Assembly: GCA_017617615.1 (NCBI GenBank)
Contig: JAFZVV010000009.1
Coordinates: 124,001 to 188,000 of the forward strand
Reading direction: 5' to 3'
DNA from: Prevotella sp.
GTDB taxonomy: Bacteria; Bacteroidota; Bacteroidia; Bacteroidales; Bacteroidaceae
Length of the DNA: 64,000 nt
Every line of letters starts with the position of its first letter. Positions within the stretch are counted from its first letter, which is position 1. The translations under genes and the position numbers were made by a program. This document shows positions 27,271 to 43,100 of the stretch, in pieces. The notes below the pieces were generated by a model that had not been told where the DNA came from, made no database searches, and saw only the letters and a list, made by a program, of their open reading frames with translations.

Positions 27271-27699
27271 TTATGCGTTTTTATCGAAATCACGTCTTAC
27301 AACAAACTTAGTCTTGACGGGGAGTTTCTGAGCAGCGAGGCGCAGAGCCTCCTTTGCGATGTCGAAACTGACACCATCAACTTCAAACAGGATGCGTCCT
27401 GGTGTGACGGGAGCCACCCAACCTGCGGGGTCGCCCTTTCCCTTACCCATACGCACGTCGGCGGGCTTGCGGGTGATGGGTTTGTCGGGGAAGATACGTA
27501 TCCACACCTGTCCCTCACGCTGCATGTACCTGTTGACGGCTACACGGGCAGCCTCAATCTGCCGGCTGTCGATCCATTTGGCCTCAAGTGTCTTGATGCC
27601 GAAGGAACCGAAAGCCAGTTCCGTGCCTCTGTGGGCGTTTCCTTTGTGGCCGCGCCCGTCCTGGGGCCTTCTATATTTTACTCTTTTTGGCTGTAACAT
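27271..27699 (-). CDS. rplP: 50S ribosomal protein L16
   Basis: 142 aa. Starts [22 protein letters not shown] and has [22 protein letters not shown], the arginine region hydroxylated in some bacteria. It sits near the A site of the peptidyl-transferase centre. Confidence 0.98.
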   Translation of the reverse strand: MLQPKRVKYRRPQDGRGHKGNAHRGTELAFGSFGIKTLEAKWIDSRQIEAARVAVNRYMQREGQVWIRIFPDKPITRKPADVRMGKGKGDPAGWVAPVTPGRILFEVDGVSFDIAKEALRLAAQKLPVKTKFVVRRDFDKNA

Positions 27700-27714
27700 T
27701 GTAGGTTCTCAATT

Positions 27715-28443
27715 TTAACGGTTATTGTTTCTCTTGCGGTTGCCGCGGTCTCTGCGACCACTGTTTCCCTGGCGACCGCCCTGCTTGTCCTGTGTGAAGT
27801 TGGGTGCGAGGTCAACCTTTCCGTAGACCTCACCTCTGCAAATCCACACCTTGATACCGAGCACACCCACCTTGGTGAGTGCCTCTGCCTGGCAATAGTC
27901 GACATCGGCGCGGAAGGTGTGCAATGGGGTCCTGCCCTCCTTGTACATCTCTTTCCTTGCCATTTCTGCACCGTTGAGGCGTCCCGTGATTTGCACCTTG
28001 ATGCCTTCTGCGCCTGCGCGCATGGTGTTCTGGATAGCCATCTTGATGGCGCGACGGTAGGCAATCTTGCCCTCCACCTGGCGAGCGATGGAGTTGGCCA
28101 CGATAGTGGCATCGAGTTCGGGTTTCTTCACTTCGAAGATATTGATCTGGATTTCCTTGTTGGAAACCTTCTTCAATTCTTCCTTGAGTTTGTCGACATC
28201 CTGTCCACCTTTACCGATGACGATGCCCGGACGGGCAGTGCAGATCGTGATGGTGACGAGTTTCAGGGTGCGCTCGATGACGATTTTCGACACGCTGGCT
28301 TTGGCGAGGCGCTCATTGAGGTACTTGCGGATTTTCTGGTCTTCCACCAGGTTGTCGCCGAAGTTCTTGCCTCCGAACCAGTTCGAGTCCCATCCCCTGA
28401 TAATACCCAGGCGGTTGCTTATTGGATTAACTTTCTGTCCCAT
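27715..28443 (-). CDS. rpsC: 30S ribosomal protein S3
   Basis: 242 aa. KH domain with [10 protein letters not shown] (G-x-x-G loop) and C-terminal S3 domain. The tail is rich in Arg, Asn and Gly (R-K-R-N-N-N-R end). S3 lines the mRNA entry tunnel. Confidence 0.98.
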   Translation of the reverse strand: MGQKVNPISNRLGIIRGWDSNWFGGKNFGDNLVEDQKIRKYLNERLAKASVSKIVIERTLKLVTITICTARPGIVIGKGGQDVDKLKEELKKVSNKEIQINIFEVKKPELDATIVANSIARQVEGKIAYRRAIKMAIQNTMRAGAEGIKVQITGRLNGAEMARKEMYKEGRTPLHTFRADVDYCQAEALTKVGVLGIKVWICRGEVYGKVDLAPNFTQDKQGGRQGNSGRRDRGNRKRNNNR

Positions 28444-28451
28444 TCTGCTTA

Positions 28452-28856
28452 TTATTTTTCGTCATTAGTTTTAGAATCCACGAACAGGGTGACGTGGTTG
28501 CTGCGCTTGCGGATACGGTATCCGCGGCCCTGTGGTGCCGGGCGCATACGCTTCCATGTAACACCTTCGTCGACGAACACGCGCGATACGTAGAGTTCGC
28601 CGTCTTCTGCCTTTCGGTCGTTCTTGGCCTCCCAGTTAGCCACTGCCGAGCGGAGGAGTTTCTCCACGTCGATGGCAGCCTTTTTCTTGGAGAACCTGAG
28701 CACGCCGAGTGCCTTGTTGACCTCCATTCCCCTGATCATGTCGACCACGTAGCGCATCTTGCGGGGTGACGAAGGTACCCCTACAAGCTTGGCGAAGTAG
28801 AGGTTCTTAGCGGCCTCTTTCCTTTTCTCGGCCGCGATTCTTTTTCTTGCTCCCAT
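28452..28856 (-). CDS. rplV: 50S ribosomal protein L22
   Basis: 134 aa. Core motif [13 protein letters not shown] and the tunnel loop [21 protein letters not shown]. The loop narrows the exit tunnel and is a macrolide resistance site. Between rpsS and rpsC. Confidence 0.98.
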   Translation of the reverse strand: MGARKRIAAEKRKEAAKNLYFAKLVGVPSSPRKMRYVVDMIRGMEVNKALGVLRFSKKKAAIDVEKLLRSAVANWEAKNDRKAEDGELYVSRVFVDEGVTWKRMRPAPQGRGYRIRKRSNHVTLFVDSKTNDEK

Positions 28857-28891
28857 TATATTATTCCTTTTTTTTCAATGGTTAGCCTGTC

Positions 28892-29158
28892 TTACCGCTT
28901 GTTTCCGGCATGTCCGCCGAACCTGCGTGTGGGGGAGAACTCTCCGAGCTTATGTCCCACCATGTTTTCGGTGATGTAGACAGGTATGAATTTGTTTCCG
29001 TTATGAACTGCAACAGTGTGTCCCACGAAGTCGGGGGAGATCATTGATGCCCTGGCCCATGTCTTGACGACGGTTTTCTTTCCGCTCTCATTCATGGCGA
29101 GAATCTTCTTCTCGAGAGCTACGTTGATATATGGACCTTTCTTTAATGAACGACTCAT
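28892..29158 (-). CDS. rpsS: 30S ribosomal protein S19
   Basis: 88 aa. Starts [18 protein letters not shown] and has [16 protein letters not shown] and [11 protein letters not shown]. Binds the 30S head with S13. Confidence 0.98.
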   Translation of the reverse strand: MSRSLKKGPYINVALEKKILAMNESGKKTVVKTWARASMISPDFVGHTVAVHNGNKFIPVYITENMVGHKLGEFSPTRRFGGHAGNKR

Positions 29159-29176
29159 AATTACTCTTGTTAACGA

Positions 29177-30004
29177 TTATTTCTTGTTAGCTCTCTCGAC
29201 AATATACTTGTTTGAATGCTTCTTGGGTGCCCTTGTCTTGAGTCCCTTTGCATAGAGTCCCTTGCGTGAGCGTGGGTGTCCACCCGACTGGCGTCCCTCG
29301 CCACCACCCATCGGGTGGTCGTGCGGGTTCATCACCACACCACGGTTGTGGGGGCGACGTCCGAGCCAGCGTGAGCGTCCGGCCTTACCCGACTGCTCGA
29401 GCGCATGGTCGGAGTTGCCTACGCTACCCACGGTAGCCTTGCAAGCACTGAGTATCTTGCGCAATTCACCTGAAGGGAGCTTGATGAGGCAATAGCTGCC
29501 TTCGCGTGAAGTGAGCTGTGCGAAATTACCTGCGGAACGCACCAGCTTGGCGCCCTGCCCCGGGCGAAGCTCGATGTTGTGGATCACTGTTCCGACAGGG
29601 ATGTTAGCAAGCGGAAGGGCATTGCCCACTTCCGGAGCCGCATCGGGTCCGGACATCAGCGTTGTGCCCACTTGCAGTCCGATAGGAGCAATAATGTAGC
29701 GTTTTTCACCATCAGCATAGTAGAGCAGAGCAATGCGAGCAGAGCGGTTGGGATCGTACTCGATAGTCTTCACTACTGCTGGAACACCATCTTTCTCCCG
29801 CTTGAAGTCGACGAGACGGTATTTCCTCTTGTGGCCGCCGCCTCTGTAGCGGACAGTCATCTTTCCGGAATTGTTTCGTCCTCCTGTGGAGCGCTTTCCA
29901 CGAACGAGAGACTTCTCTGGTACGGATGCAGTAATATCCTCGAACGTACCAATAATCTTGTGTCTTTGACCCGGTGTTACGGGTTTTAATTTACGTACTG
30001 CCAT
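29177..30004 (-). CDS. rplB: 50S ribosomal protein L2
   Basis: 275 aa. The C-terminal [13 protein letters not shown] region holds the conserved histidine near the peptidyl-transferase centre. [15 protein letters not shown] near the start is typical. One of the most conserved 50S proteins; standard S10 operon position. Confidence 0.98.
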   Translation of the reverse strand: MAVRKLKPVTPGQRHKIIGTFEDITASVPEKSLVRGKRSTGGRNNSGKMTVRYRGGGHKRKYRLVDFKREKDGVPAVVKTIEYDPNRSARIALLYYADGEKRYIIAPIGLQVGTTLMSGPDAAPEVGNALPLANIPVGTVIHNIELRPGQGAKLVRSAGNFAQLTSREGSYCLIKLPSGELRKILSACKATVGSVGNSDHALEQSGKAGRSRWLGRRPHNRGVVMNPHDHPMGGGEGRQSGGHPRSRKGLYAKGLKTRAPKKHSNKYIVERANKK

Positions 30005-30010
30005 TTTTTA

Positions 30011-30304
30011 TTAAATATTGCTGTAAAAATCAATTGTATCGCCCTCTTTCAGGGTAACGATAGCCTTCTTGAACGCGCTTTTCTTTCCTCTTATGAGGCC
30101 TGCCTTGGTATAGCGCTGCGAGCGTTTCCCGGCATAGGTGAGCGTGTTGACGTCGACAACCGTGACATTATAAAGTCGCTCGACTTCTTCCTTGATCTGT
30201 AGCTTGTTGGCTACCGGACTAACGATGAATCCATATCGGTTGGGACGCTTGTCAGTGATCTTGGTCATCTTCTCAGTGACCAATGGTTTCAATATAAATG
30301 CCAT
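30011..30304 (-). CDS. rplW: 50S ribosomal protein L23
   Basis: 97 aa. Begins MAFILKPLVTEKMTKITDK; P-V-A-N-K-L-Q-I-K-E-E-V-E-R-L-Y-N-V-T-V is the family core. It forms the chaperone docking site at the tunnel exit. Between rplD and rplB. Confidence 0.97.
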   Translation of the reverse strand: MAFILKPLVTEKMTKITDKRPNRYGFIVSPVANKLQIKEEVERLYNVTVVDVNTLTYAGKRSQRYTKAGLIRGKKSAFKKAIVTLKEGDTIDFYSNI

Positions 30305-30322
30305 GTCTGTAAGTCTCCTTGA

Positions 30323-30952
30323 TTATTTTGATAAGATTTCGTCGATAGTTCCGAGTGATTTTTCGGTCACGACAATAACATCAGCATTCAATACTTTGTA
30401 AGAATTGAGTGATGATGCGAGTATGACTTCTGAACGCTTCAGATTTCGAGCCGACAAATATACGTTTTTATTTGCTTCTGGCAAAACGAAGAGTGATTTG
30501 CGGCCCTCGACTTTAAGATTTTTAGTAATATTTACGAAATCTTTAGTTTTCGGGGCTTCGAAATCGAAATCTTCCACGATGATGATAGCCTCTTCGAGGG
30601 CCTTGTACGAGAGTGCGCTTTTCCTTGCAAGCACCTTTACCTTCTTGTTGAGTTTGAAACGGTAGTCGCGTGGTTTGGGACCGAAGACGCGGCCACCACC
30701 TCTGAGGAGCGGTGAGTTGATGTCGCCGTGGCGTGCGCCGCCGCCGCCCTTCTGTCGTCCGAGCTTCCTTGTAGAACCCGTGTGCTCACTTCTCTCCTTT
30801 GCCTTGGCAGTGCCTTGGCGCTGGTTGGCCAGATATTGTTTGACGTCGAGATAAAGCACGTGGTCGTTGGGCTCGATACCGAAAATCTCATCGTTGAGCG
30901 TGACCTTTCTCCCGGTCTCCTGACCATTTATCTTCAATACGTTAAGTTCCAT
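30323..30952 (-). CDS. rplD: 50S ribosomal protein L4
   Basis: 209 aa. The extended loop includes [21 protein letters not shown]; the fold ends in [10 protein letters not shown]4 lines the exit tunnel opposite L22. In enterobacteria L4 represses the S10 operon, but no matching leader is visible here. The start overlaps rplC by one base. Confidence 0.98.
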   Translation of the reverse strand: MELNVLKINGQETGRKVTLNDEIFGIEPNDHVLYLDVKQYLANQRQGTAKAKERSEHTGSTRKLGRQKGGGGARHGDINSPLLRGGGRVFGPKPRDYRFKLNKKVKVLARKSALSYKALEEAIIIVEDFDFEAPKTKDFVNITKNLKVEGRKSLFVLPEANKNVYLSARNLKRSEVILASSLNSYKVLNADVIVVTEKSLGTIDEILSK

Positions 30953-31566
30953 TATTTCTGAATTAAGACGGTTGAACCATTACATCCGGCCACAGAACCT
31001 TTCACGAGAAGGAGGTTGTGCTCGGGTATTACTTTTAACACTCTGAGGTTCTTGGTAGTGACCCTGTCGCATCCCATGTGTCCTGCCATGCGCATTCCCT
31101 TGAACACTTTGGCTGGATATGAACATGCTCCGATGGAACCCGGCTTGCGGGCCCGGTCGTCCTGACCGTGAGTTCTCTGTCCTACACCGCCGAAACCATG
31201 GCGCTTGACCACGCCCTGGAAGCCCTTACCTTTTGAAGTACCCGTGACGTCGACGAACTGTGAGTCGTTGAATATCTCGACAGTAATGGTGTCGCCGAGG
31301 TTGTACTCCTCGTCGAATTTGAACTCGGCCAAGTGCTTTTTCGGTGTTGTGTTGGCCTTCTTGAAGGCGCCCATCATTGCCTTGGAGGTGCGTTTCTCCT
31401 TGGCCTCGCCGAAACCGAGCTGGAAGGCTTTGTAGCCGTCCTTCTCCACGGTCTTGACTTGGGTTACAACACAAGGACCAGCTTCGATAACAGTGCACGG
31501 CACGTTTTTGCCGTCGGCACTGAAAACGGATGTCATTCCGATTTTTCTTCCTATTAATCCTGGCAT
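30952..31566 (-). CDS. rplC: 50S ribosomal protein L3
   Basis: 204 aa. Starts [19 protein letters not shown] and contains [15 protein letters not shown] and the G-Q-R-T-H-G-Q loop that reaches the peptidyl-transferase centre (pleuromutilin/linezolid resistance region). First of the L3-L4-L23-L2 group. Confidence 0.98.
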   Translation of the reverse strand: MPGLIGRKIGMTSVFSADGKNVPCTVIEAGPCVVTQVKTVEKDGYKAFQLGFGEAKEKRTSKAMMGAFKKANTTPKKHLAEFKFDEEYNLGDTITVEIFNDSQFVDVTGTSKGKGFQGVVKRHGFGGVGQRTHGQDDRARKPGSIGACSYPAKVFKGMRMAGHMGCDRVTTKNLRVLKVIPEHNLLLVKGSVAGCNGSTVLIQK

Positions 31567-31641
31567 TTCAATAATTGTTTATTAAAAAATTGTGTTTTGA
31601 ATTGTCTTGTTGGTTACAACTCGTTGTTGTGTGATCGCTTA

Positions 31642-31947
31642 CTATACCTTGATTTCCACTTCCACGCCGCTGGGGAGTTCGAGTTTCATCAATGCGTCTA
31701 CGGTCTTTGCCGTGGTGCTGTAGATGTCGATGAGGCGCTTGTAGTCGGACAGCTGGAACTGCTCACGTGCCTTCTTGTTGACAAACGTACTGCGGTTGAC
31801 GGTGTAGATGCGCTTGTGTGTGGGCAGGGGGATGGGACCGCTGACGGTAGCACCGGTAGCCTTGACGGCCTTGACGATTTTCTCTGCCGACTTGTCCACG
31901 AGCTTGTGGTCGTAGGACTTCAGTTTGATTCTGATTTTCTGACTCAT
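31642..31947 (-). CDS. rpsJ: 30S ribosomal protein S10 (NusE)
   Basis: 101 aa. Starts [19 protein letters not shown]; contains [14 protein letters not shown]. Besides its 30S-head role, S10 partners NusB/NusG in transcription antitermination. It follows fusA directly, with no tuf copy between them, the usual Bacteroidetes order. Confidence 0.98.
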   Translation of the reverse strand: MSQKIRIKLKSYDHKLVDKSAEKIVKAVKATGATVSGPIPLPTHKRIYTVNRSTFVNKKAREQFQLSDYKRLIDIYSTTAKTVDALMKLELPSGVEVEIKV

Positions 31948-32042
31948 TTTCTTGTTGTTTTAATTGATGATTATTCTCATGTGGACCGCAGGCATTCTTA
32001 AGAGTCATATGCTAAGCGATGCCCCGGTCCTCACTTTCGGTC

Positions 32043-34157
32043 TTACACCAGGTCTGCCCTGCCGTTTACTTCTTGCAGCACAGCCTTGGCAATGCTGCTG
32101 GAGAGCGGTGCGTGGTGGTCGTACTCCATGGAGCTGGTGGCCCTTCCTGAAGTGATGGTACGCAGTGCCGTCACGTAGCCGAAGGTTTCCGACAGCGGCA
32201 CCATGGCTTTCACGATACGTCCGCCCGAGCGTGCCTCGTCCATGCCCTGTACCTGTCCGCGACGCTTGTTCAGGTCGCCGATGACGTCGCCCATGCTCTC
32301 CTCGGGTGTCACCACCTCGAGTTTCATGATGGGCTCCATCAGTACGGGTGCTGCCTTCACGCATGCGTTCTTGTAGGCCTGCATGGCAGCGATCTCGAAC
32401 GAGAGCTGGTCGGAGTCTACGGGGTGGAACGAGCCGTCGAGCAGTGTCACCTTGAGCGAGTCCATCGGGTATCCGCCGAGCACGCCGTTCTTCATGGCGT
32501 TCTCGAATCCCTTCTGCACTGCCGGTATGAACTCCTTGGGGATGTTTCCGCCCTTCACCTCATTGACGAACTGCAGTCCGCCCTCCTTGAAGTCGTCGTC
32601 GACGGGACCTACGTTGCAGATGATGTCGGCAAACTTTCCGCGTCCGCCACTCTGTTTCTTGTAGACTTCCCTGAGGTTGACTGTCTTGGTGATGGCCTCC
32701 TTGTAGTTCACCTGTGGCTTGCCTTGGTTGCACTCCACCTTGAACTCTCTCTTGAGACGGTCGATGATGATGTCGAGGTGCAACTCGCCCATGCCCGAGA
32801 TGATGGTCTGTCCGCTCTGCTCGTCGGTGCGCACGGTGAACGTGGGGTCTTCCTCGGCGAGCTTGGCAAGTCCGATGCCGAGCTTGTCGACGTCGGACTG
32901 CGACTTGGGCTCCACGGCGATACCGATCACCGGGTCGGGGAAGGTCATCGACTCAAGCACGATGGGGTGATTCTCGTCGCAGAGCGTGTCGCCGGTGTGG
33001 ATATCCTTGAAGCCCACTCCTGCACCAATGTCGCCAGCGTCTATCGACTCCATGGGGATTTCCTTGTTGGAGTTCATCTGGAAGAGGCGGCTGATGCGCT
33101 CTTTCTTTCCCGAACGGGGGTTGTACACATACGAACCGGAAGTCACCTTGCCGGAATAGACGCGGAAGAACACCAGGCGGCCCATGTAGGGGTCGGTAGC
33201 GATTTTGAAGGCGAGGGCCGATGTGGGCTCGTCCTCAGAAGGCTTGCGCTCCTCCACCTCCTCGGTGTCGGGGTTGGTGCCCTCGATGTTCACGGCGTCG
33301 AGCGGCGACGGCAGGAAGGCACACACATAGTCGAGAAGAGGCTGCACGCCCTTGTTCTTGTATGAGGAGCCACAGACCATCGGGGTGAGTTCCATGGCCA
33401 CCGTGCCCTTGCGGATGGCGGCGATGATTTCCTCCTCGGTGATTTCCTCACCCTCGAGGTATTTCTCCATGAGGGCGTCGTCGTAGTTCGATGCACACTC
33501 GAGCATCTTGTCGCGCCATTCCTCAGCCTCGGCGACGAGGTCGGCGGGTATATCCTCGATGTCGTATTCAGCGCCCATGGTCTCGTCGTGCCACAGGATG
33601 GCCTTCATCCTGATGAGGTCGACCACGCCCTTGAAGTTCTCCTCTGCGCCGATGGGAATCTGCACGGGGCAGGGGTTGGCGCCCAGGATGTCCTTCATCT
33701 GCTGCACGGTCTCGTAGAAGTCGGCACCAGAGCGGTCCATCTTGTTGACGTATCCGATACGTGGCACATTGTATTTGTCGGCCTGACGCCATACGGTTTC
33801 CGACTGTGGCTGTACGCCGTCGGCAGCCGAGTAAGTGGCCACGGCACCATCGAGCACGCGCAGCGAGCGCTCCACCTCTGCAGTGAAGTCGACGTGTCCC
33901 GGAGTGTCAATGAGGTTGATCTTGTATTTCTTTCCGTTCCAGTCCCATGCGCAGGTGGTGGCAGCCGACGTGATGGTGATACCACGCTCTTGCTCCTGTG
34001 CCATCCAGTCCATGGTGGCGGCACCGTCGTGCACCTCGCCTATCTTATGGGTCTTTCCCGTATAGAAGAGTATACGTTCAGAGGTTGTTGTCTTACCTGC
34101 ATCGATATGCGCCATGATACCGATGTTGCGGGTGAGATGTAGATCTTGCTTTGCCAT
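32043..34157 (-). CDS. fusA: Translation elongation factor G
   Basis: 704 aa. GTPase motifs [10 protein letters not shown] (P-loop), D-T-P-G-H-V-D-F, and N-K-M-D-R. All five EF-G domains are present; [12 protein letters not shown] is near the C-terminus. It drives ribosomal translocation. Located between rpsG and rpsJ with a 37-base upstream gap. Confidence 0.98.
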   Translation of the reverse strand: MAKQDLHLTRNIGIMAHIDAGKTTTSERILFYTGKTHKIGEVHDGAATMDWMAQEQERGITITSAATTCAWDWNGKKYKINLIDTPGHVDFTAEVERSLRVLDGAVATYSAADGVQPQSETVWRQADKYNVPRIGYVNKMDRSGADFYETVQQMKDILGANPCPVQIPIGAEENFKGVVDLIRMKAILWHDETMGAEYDIEDIPADLVAEAEEWRDKMLECASNYDDALMEKYLEGEEITEEEIIAAIRKGTVAMELTPMVCGSSYKNKGVQPLLDYVCAFLPSPLDAVNIEGTNPDTEEVEERKPSEDEPTSALAFKIATDPYMGRLVFFRVYSGKVTSGSYVYNPRSGKKERISRLFQMNSNKEIPMESIDAGDIGAGVGFKDIHTGDTLCDENHPIVLESMTFPDPVIGIAVEPKSQSDVDKLGIGLAKLAEEDPTFTVRTDEQSGQTIISGMGELHLDIIIDRLKREFKVECNQGKPQVNYKEAITKTVNLREVYKKQSGGRGKFADIICNVGPVDDDFKEGGLQFVNEVKGGNIPKEFIPAVQKGFENAMKNGVLGGYPMDSLKVTLLDGSFHPVDSDQLSFEIAAMQAYKNACVKAAPVLMEPIMKLEVVTPEESMGDVIGDLNKRRGQVQGMDEARSGGRIVKAMVPLSETFGYVTALRTITSGRATSSMEYDHHAPLSSSIAKAVLQEVNGRADLV

Positions 34158-34194
34158 TTTTCTTTTTACCTTATATTATACCTATTACCTGAAA

Positions 34195-34671
34195 TTAGAA
34201 CCTGAAATGTGCGAAAGCGCGGTTGGCCTCAGCCATACGGTGCATGTCTTCCTTACGTTTGAATGCACCACCCTGGTTGTTGTAAGCGTCCATGATTTCG
34301 GCAGCAAGCTTCTCAGCCATGCTCTTGCCTCCACGCTTACGGGCAAAGTTGATCATATTCTTCATCGAGACGCTCTCCTTGCGGTCGGGTCTGATTTCCG
34401 TAGGCACCTGGAAGGTAGCACCACCGATACGACGGCTCTTCACCTCCACTTGCGGGGTGATGTTGTCGAGGGCGGTCTTCCAAATCTCGAGCGGACTCTT
34501 CTCCTCTTTGGCCATCTTGGCCTTCACGATATCAAGGGCGTTGTAGAAGATTTCGTATGAAATGGTTTTCTTGCCATCATACATCAGATGATTCACGAAT
34601 TTCGAGACCTTCTGGTCGTTGAAAACTGGATCTGGCAGTACCAGACGCTTCTTTGGTTTTGCTTTTCTCAT
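34195..34671 (-). CDS. rpsG: 30S ribosomal protein S7
   Basis: 158 aa from ATG 34671 ([17 protein letters not shown]); the upstream in-frame ATG would add 16 atypical residues. Conserved [23 protein letters not shown] and the C-terminal [16 protein letters not shown]7 nucleates the 30S head. Confidence 0.98.
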   Translation of the reverse strand: MRKAKPKKRLVLPDPVFNDQKVSKFVNHLMYDGKKTISYEIFYNALDIVKAKMAKEEKSPLEIWKTALDNITPQVEVKSRRIGGATFQVPTEIRPDRKESVSMKNMINFARKRGGKSMAEKLAAEIMDAYNNQGGAFKRKEDMHRMAEANRAFAHFRF

Positions 34672-34818
34672 TTTATTTGAAAATAAATTCTGCTTGGGGC
34701 TGTAATCCTTGTTCTTCAACGCTCACACGAGAGCATTTACTCAACCTGTCGTTAACAATTCTCCAGCAAAACGGTTAAAAAAATGTAGTGTCCTTTTTCG
34801 TATTGACCTTCTCCGGTG

Positions 34819-35199
34819 TTACTTCTTTACCTTAGGACGCTTGGCTCCGTACTTGGAGCGACGCTGAGTGCGGTTGGCGACGCCAGCGGTGTCGAGAGTT
34901 CCGCGAACGATGTGGTAGCGCACACCTGGGAGGTCCTTCACACGTCCGCCGCGCACCAGCACGATGCTGTGCTCCTGCAGGTTGTGTCCCTCACCCGGGA
35001 TGTACGAGTTTACTTCCTTCTGATTGGTCAATCTTACACGGGCAACTTTTCTCATTGCCGAATTAGGCTTTTTGGGAGTCGTGGTATAGACACGCACGCA
35101 AACTCCGCGGCGCTGAGGACATGAGTCCAGCGCGGGCGACTTGCTCTTGTCTACCAGTTCCTTTCTGCCTTTTCTTACTAATTGCGAAATTGTAGGCAT
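34819..35199 (-). CDS. rpsL: 30S ribosomal protein S12
   Basis: 126 aa. [12 protein letters not shown] is the decoding loop, with the lysine where streptomycin-resistance mutations occur, and [10 protein letters not shown] is the second loop. First gene of the long ribosomal run that ends at rplQ; a 147-base gap separates it from rpsG. Confidence 0.98.
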   Translation of the reverse strand: MPTISQLVRKGRKELVDKSKSPALDSCPQRRGVCVRVYTTTPKKPNSAMRKVARVRLTNQKEVNSYIPGEGHNLQEHSIVLVRGGRVKDLPGVRYHIVRGTLDTAGVANRTQRRSKYGAKRPKVKK

Positions 35200-35282
35200 T
35201 TTGTTGATTTTTTAATTATTATATTGTTGTTTAGTTGTTTGCACAATTAAGTCGGCATGCCTTGACACACCAATTTGGGCTG

Positions 35283-35290
35283 CAAAGGTA
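35283..35290 (-). promoter_or_regulatory. Predicted -7 box of the rpsL operon
   Basis: Minus-strand TACCTTTG followed by CAGCCC; about 85 bases upstream of rpsL. The -33 position reads TTAG at a spacing of 20, a partial match. The rest of 35200-35382 is AT-rich and shows no gene. Confidence 0.45.
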
Positions 35291-35382
35291 CGAACATTAT
35301 TTGGAATATCCTAATCAAGTGACCTTCGCTACCACCTGACAAGGACTGATTTACGTTTATATAACGCTTATTAACATAAATT

Positions 35383-35421
35383 AAGAACAGAATCCCCTCT
35401 TTCACGATGGATTCTGTTCTT
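35383..35421 (-). terminator. Terminator of the DUF3467 gene
   Basis: AAGAACAGAATCC and GGATTCTGTTCTT form a 13-bp perfect stem, 23 bases past the stop. The T-run on the minus side is weak (TTAATTTAT). Confidence 0.6.
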
Positions 35422-35443
35422 GAATAGGATGCCTTTTGCCTGT

Positions 35444-35767
35444 TCAGGCCTCTCCTTTGTTGTTGATATTGAAGGGTGAGATGGTTCGTGGCTGTCTGCT
35501 GGGCAGTTGTATCCTCCCGAATTCCTGTTCGTATTTGGCGATGTTCTCCTGCAGCGCCATGGCGAGCCGTTTGGTGTGTTCCGGAGTGAGGATGACACGG
35601 CTTCTCACGGTGGCTTTAGGCACTCCCGGCATCATGGCAGCCAGGTCGACGATGAATTCCGAGCTGGTATGTGATATGATGGCAAAATTGGAATAGACGC
35701 CCTGTGCCACATCAGGCGACACCTCTATCTGGAGCTGGGGTCCCTGGTTTTTGTTTTGATTGTCCAT
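35444..35767 (-). CDS. DUF3467 domain protein
   Basis: 107 aa, soluble, no signal peptide. V-Y-S-N-F-A-I-I-S-H-T-S-S-E-F-I-V-D-L-A and R-V-I-L-T-P-E-H-T-K-R-L are the DUF3467 core. The family is small, widespread in Bacteroidetes and other phyla, and of unknown function. Its position directly after rpoC, past the rpoC hairpin, is conserved in many Bacteroidales and hints at a link to transcription or translation; that is inference. Confidence 0.85.
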   Translation of the reverse strand: MDNQNKNQGPQLQIEVSPDVAQGVYSNFAIISHTSSEFIVDLAAMMPGVPKATVRSRVILTPEHTKRLAMALQENIAKYEQEFGRIQLPSRQPRTISPFNINNKGEA

Positions 35768-35788
35768 AGTTATATTATAATAAGGTGT

Positions 35789-35828
35789 AAAAAGCCACGG
35801 CTATACCGACAAGGGGATAGCCGTGGCT
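35789..35828 (-). terminator. Rho-independent terminator of rpoBC
   Basis: Minus strand: AGCCACGGCTAT, 12-base loop, ATAGCCGTGGCT, then a T-run. A 12-bp perfect stem 13 bases after the rpoC stop. DUF3467 lies beyond it, so it is read by partial read-through or from its own start. Confidence 0.85.
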
Positions 35829-35841
35829 GTGGGTTGAAGAC

Positions 35842-40185
<4,344 letters not shown>

Positions 40186-40197
40186 TTCTGATACGAT

Positions 40198-43100
40198 TTA
40201 GTCGAGTTTGATACTTAATCCGAGTCCGCGGAGCTCGTGCAGCAACACGTTGAGAGATTCGGGTATTCCCGGTACTGGCATGGGTTCGCCCTTGACGATA
40301 GCCTCATAGGCCTTGCTGCGTCCCACGACGTCGTCGGACTTCACGGTGAGGATTTCCTGCAGCACATGGCTTGCGCCGAAAGCCTCGAGCGCCCAGACCT
40401 CCATCTCACCGAATCGTTGTCCGCCAAACTGTGCTTTACCTCCGAGTGGCTGTTGTGTGATGAGGGAGTACGGGCCGATGCTCCTCGAGTGCATCTTGTC
40501 TTCCACCATGTGTCCGAGTTTCAGGAAGTAGGTGATACCCACTGTTGCCGGCTGGTCGAACTTTTCTCCTGTCTCTCCGTCGTAGAGGTGAGTGGAACAG
40601 AGCCTTGGCAGTCCTGCCTTGTCGGTCCATTCGGAGAGGTCGTCGAGTTTCGCGCCGTCGAAGATAGGTGTGGCGAATTTCACGCCGAGTCGTTTTCCGG
40701 CGGCTCCGAGGATAGCCTCGAAGATCTGTCCGAGGTTCATACGCGAAGGCACGCCAAGTGGGTTGAGCACGAGGTCGACGGGTCTTCCGTCCTCGAGGAA
40801 CGGCATGTCTTCCTGCCGCACCACCTTCGACACGATACCTTTGTTTCCGTGTCGTCCGGCGAGTTTGTCGCCCACGCCGATCTTGCGTTTCTTTGCCACA
40901 TATACCTTTGCCATCTGGAGGATTCCCGAAGGCAGTTCATCACCGATGGTGATGGCAAACTTGCGTCGTTTCAGTTCGGCATCGAGAAGTTTTGCCTTCC
41001 TGATGTAGTTCATGATGAGTTTCGAGATGAGCATGTTGGTATGCTCGTCGTCGGTCCATCCATTCGACTGTATGCCCTCGTACTTGAGGTTCTTCAGGTT
41101 TGTAGGCGTGAACTTCGAGCCCTTTGTGATAATTTCCGACCCGGTATAGTCTTTCACGCCTTCCGACGACTTGTCCTTGATGAGCGTGAGCAGGCGTTCC
41201 ACGAGGATGTCTTTCAGTTCCTCGTTCTTTGCCTCATACTCCTCGTCGATTTTCTGGAGGATGACCTTGTCCTGACGGCGTGCCTCTCTCGACTTCACTG
41301 CGCGTGAGAAGAGTTTCTTGTCGATGACGACACCGCTGAGCGACGGGTTGGCCTTGAGCGAGGAGTCTTTCACGTCGCCGGCCTTGTCGCCGAAGATGGC
41401 TCTCAGGAGTTTCTCCTCGGGTGAGGGGTCGCTCTCGCCCTTCGGCGAGATCTTTCCGATAAGGATGTCGCCTGGCTCCACGCGTGCTCCCACACGGATG
41501 ATGCCGTTGGCATCGAGGTCTTTGGTGGCTTCCTCGCTCACGTTGGGGATGTCGGAGGTGAACTCCTCCATTCCGCGTTTCGTCTCGCGCACGTCGAGCT
41601 GGTATTCATCCACATGCACGCTGGTGAGGACATCTTCGCGCACCAGTCTCTCGGAGAGCACGATGGCGTCTTCGTAGTTGTATCCCTTCCATGGCATGTA
41701 TGCCACGAGGAGGTTGCGTCCGAGTGCGAGTTCGCCGTTCTCGGTAGCATAACCCTCAGTGAGTATTTGTCCTTTGTGCACACGGTCGTCCTTATTGCAA
41801 ATAGGCCTCAGGTCGATGGTCATGTTCTGGTTCGTACGGCGGAACTTCGGTATGCGGTACTCCTTGAGCGAGGGCTCGAAGCTCACGAACTCCTCTTCCT
41901 CGGTGCGGTCATAGAGAATACGAATGGTGGTGGCATCGACATATTCGATGACGCCTTCTCCCTCTGCCACGATCATGGTGCGTGAATCTTCGCACACTTG
42001 CCTCTCGAGTCCGGTTCCCACGATGGGGGAGTCGTTGTGGAGCAGGGGCACAGCCTGTCGCATCATGTTACATCCCATGAGTGCGCGGTGTCCGTCGTCG
42101 TGCTCGAGGAAGGGGATGAGTGCTGCCGATACAGAAGCTATCTGCTGTGGCGACACGTCCATGAACGACACCATTGCGGGTTCCACGACGGGGAAGTCGG
42201 CGTCTTTGCGGCATTTCACCACGTCGCGCACGAAGGTGCCGTCGTCGTTGAGCGGTGCGTTGCCCTGTCCGATGTAGTGCTCCTGCTCTTCTTCGGCAGT
42301 CATATACACCACATGATCATTGTCGAGGTCCACTTTCTGGTTGGCCACCTTTCTATATGGGGTCTCGATGAATCCCAGTCCGTTGATGGTAGCGTAGACA
42401 CAGAGCGAGGAAATCAGTCCGATGTTGGGACCTTCCGGGCTCTCGATCGGGCAGAGTCGTCCGTAGTGTGTGTAGTGCACATCGCGCACCTCGAAGCCGG
42501 CACGCTCACGCGAAAGACCGCCAGGTCCGAGTGCGGAGAGGCGTCGTTTGTGTGTGACCTCTGCCAAGGGGTTGGTCTGGTCCATGAACTGGCTCAGCGG
42601 GTTGGTGCCGAAGAACGAGTTGATGACGCTCGAGATGGTCTTGGCATTGATGAGGTCGGTAGGTGTGAAGTCCTCGCTGTCGCGCACGTTCATGCGCTCG
42701 CGTATGGTGCGGCTCATGCGTGCCAGTCCGATGGAGAACTGGTTGGCCAACTGCTCTCCCACGGTGCGTACGCGACGGTTGGAGAGGTGGTCGATATCAT
42801 CCACGGTGGCATTGGAGTTGACCAGCTGGATGAGGTACTTGATTATTTCTATGATGTCTTCCTTGGTGAGGATACGTACGTCCATGTCGGTATCCAGACC
42901 GAGTTTCTTGTTGATGCGGTAGCGTCCCACCTCGCCCAGGTCGTATCTCTTGTCAGAGAAGAAGAGGTTCTGTATCACCTCCTTGGCGCTGGCGTCGTCG
43001 GCAGGGTCGGCATTTCTCAGCTGGCGGTAGATATACTGCACGGCTTCCTTCTCTGTCTTGCTGGAGTCCTTGGCAAGGGTGTTGAAGATGATGGAGTAGC

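Noticed and set aside
31948..32042. Gap between fusA and rpsJ examined for a missing tuf gene or L4-type leader
   Set aside because: Only 95 bases, with no reading frame and no S10-leader-like structure.
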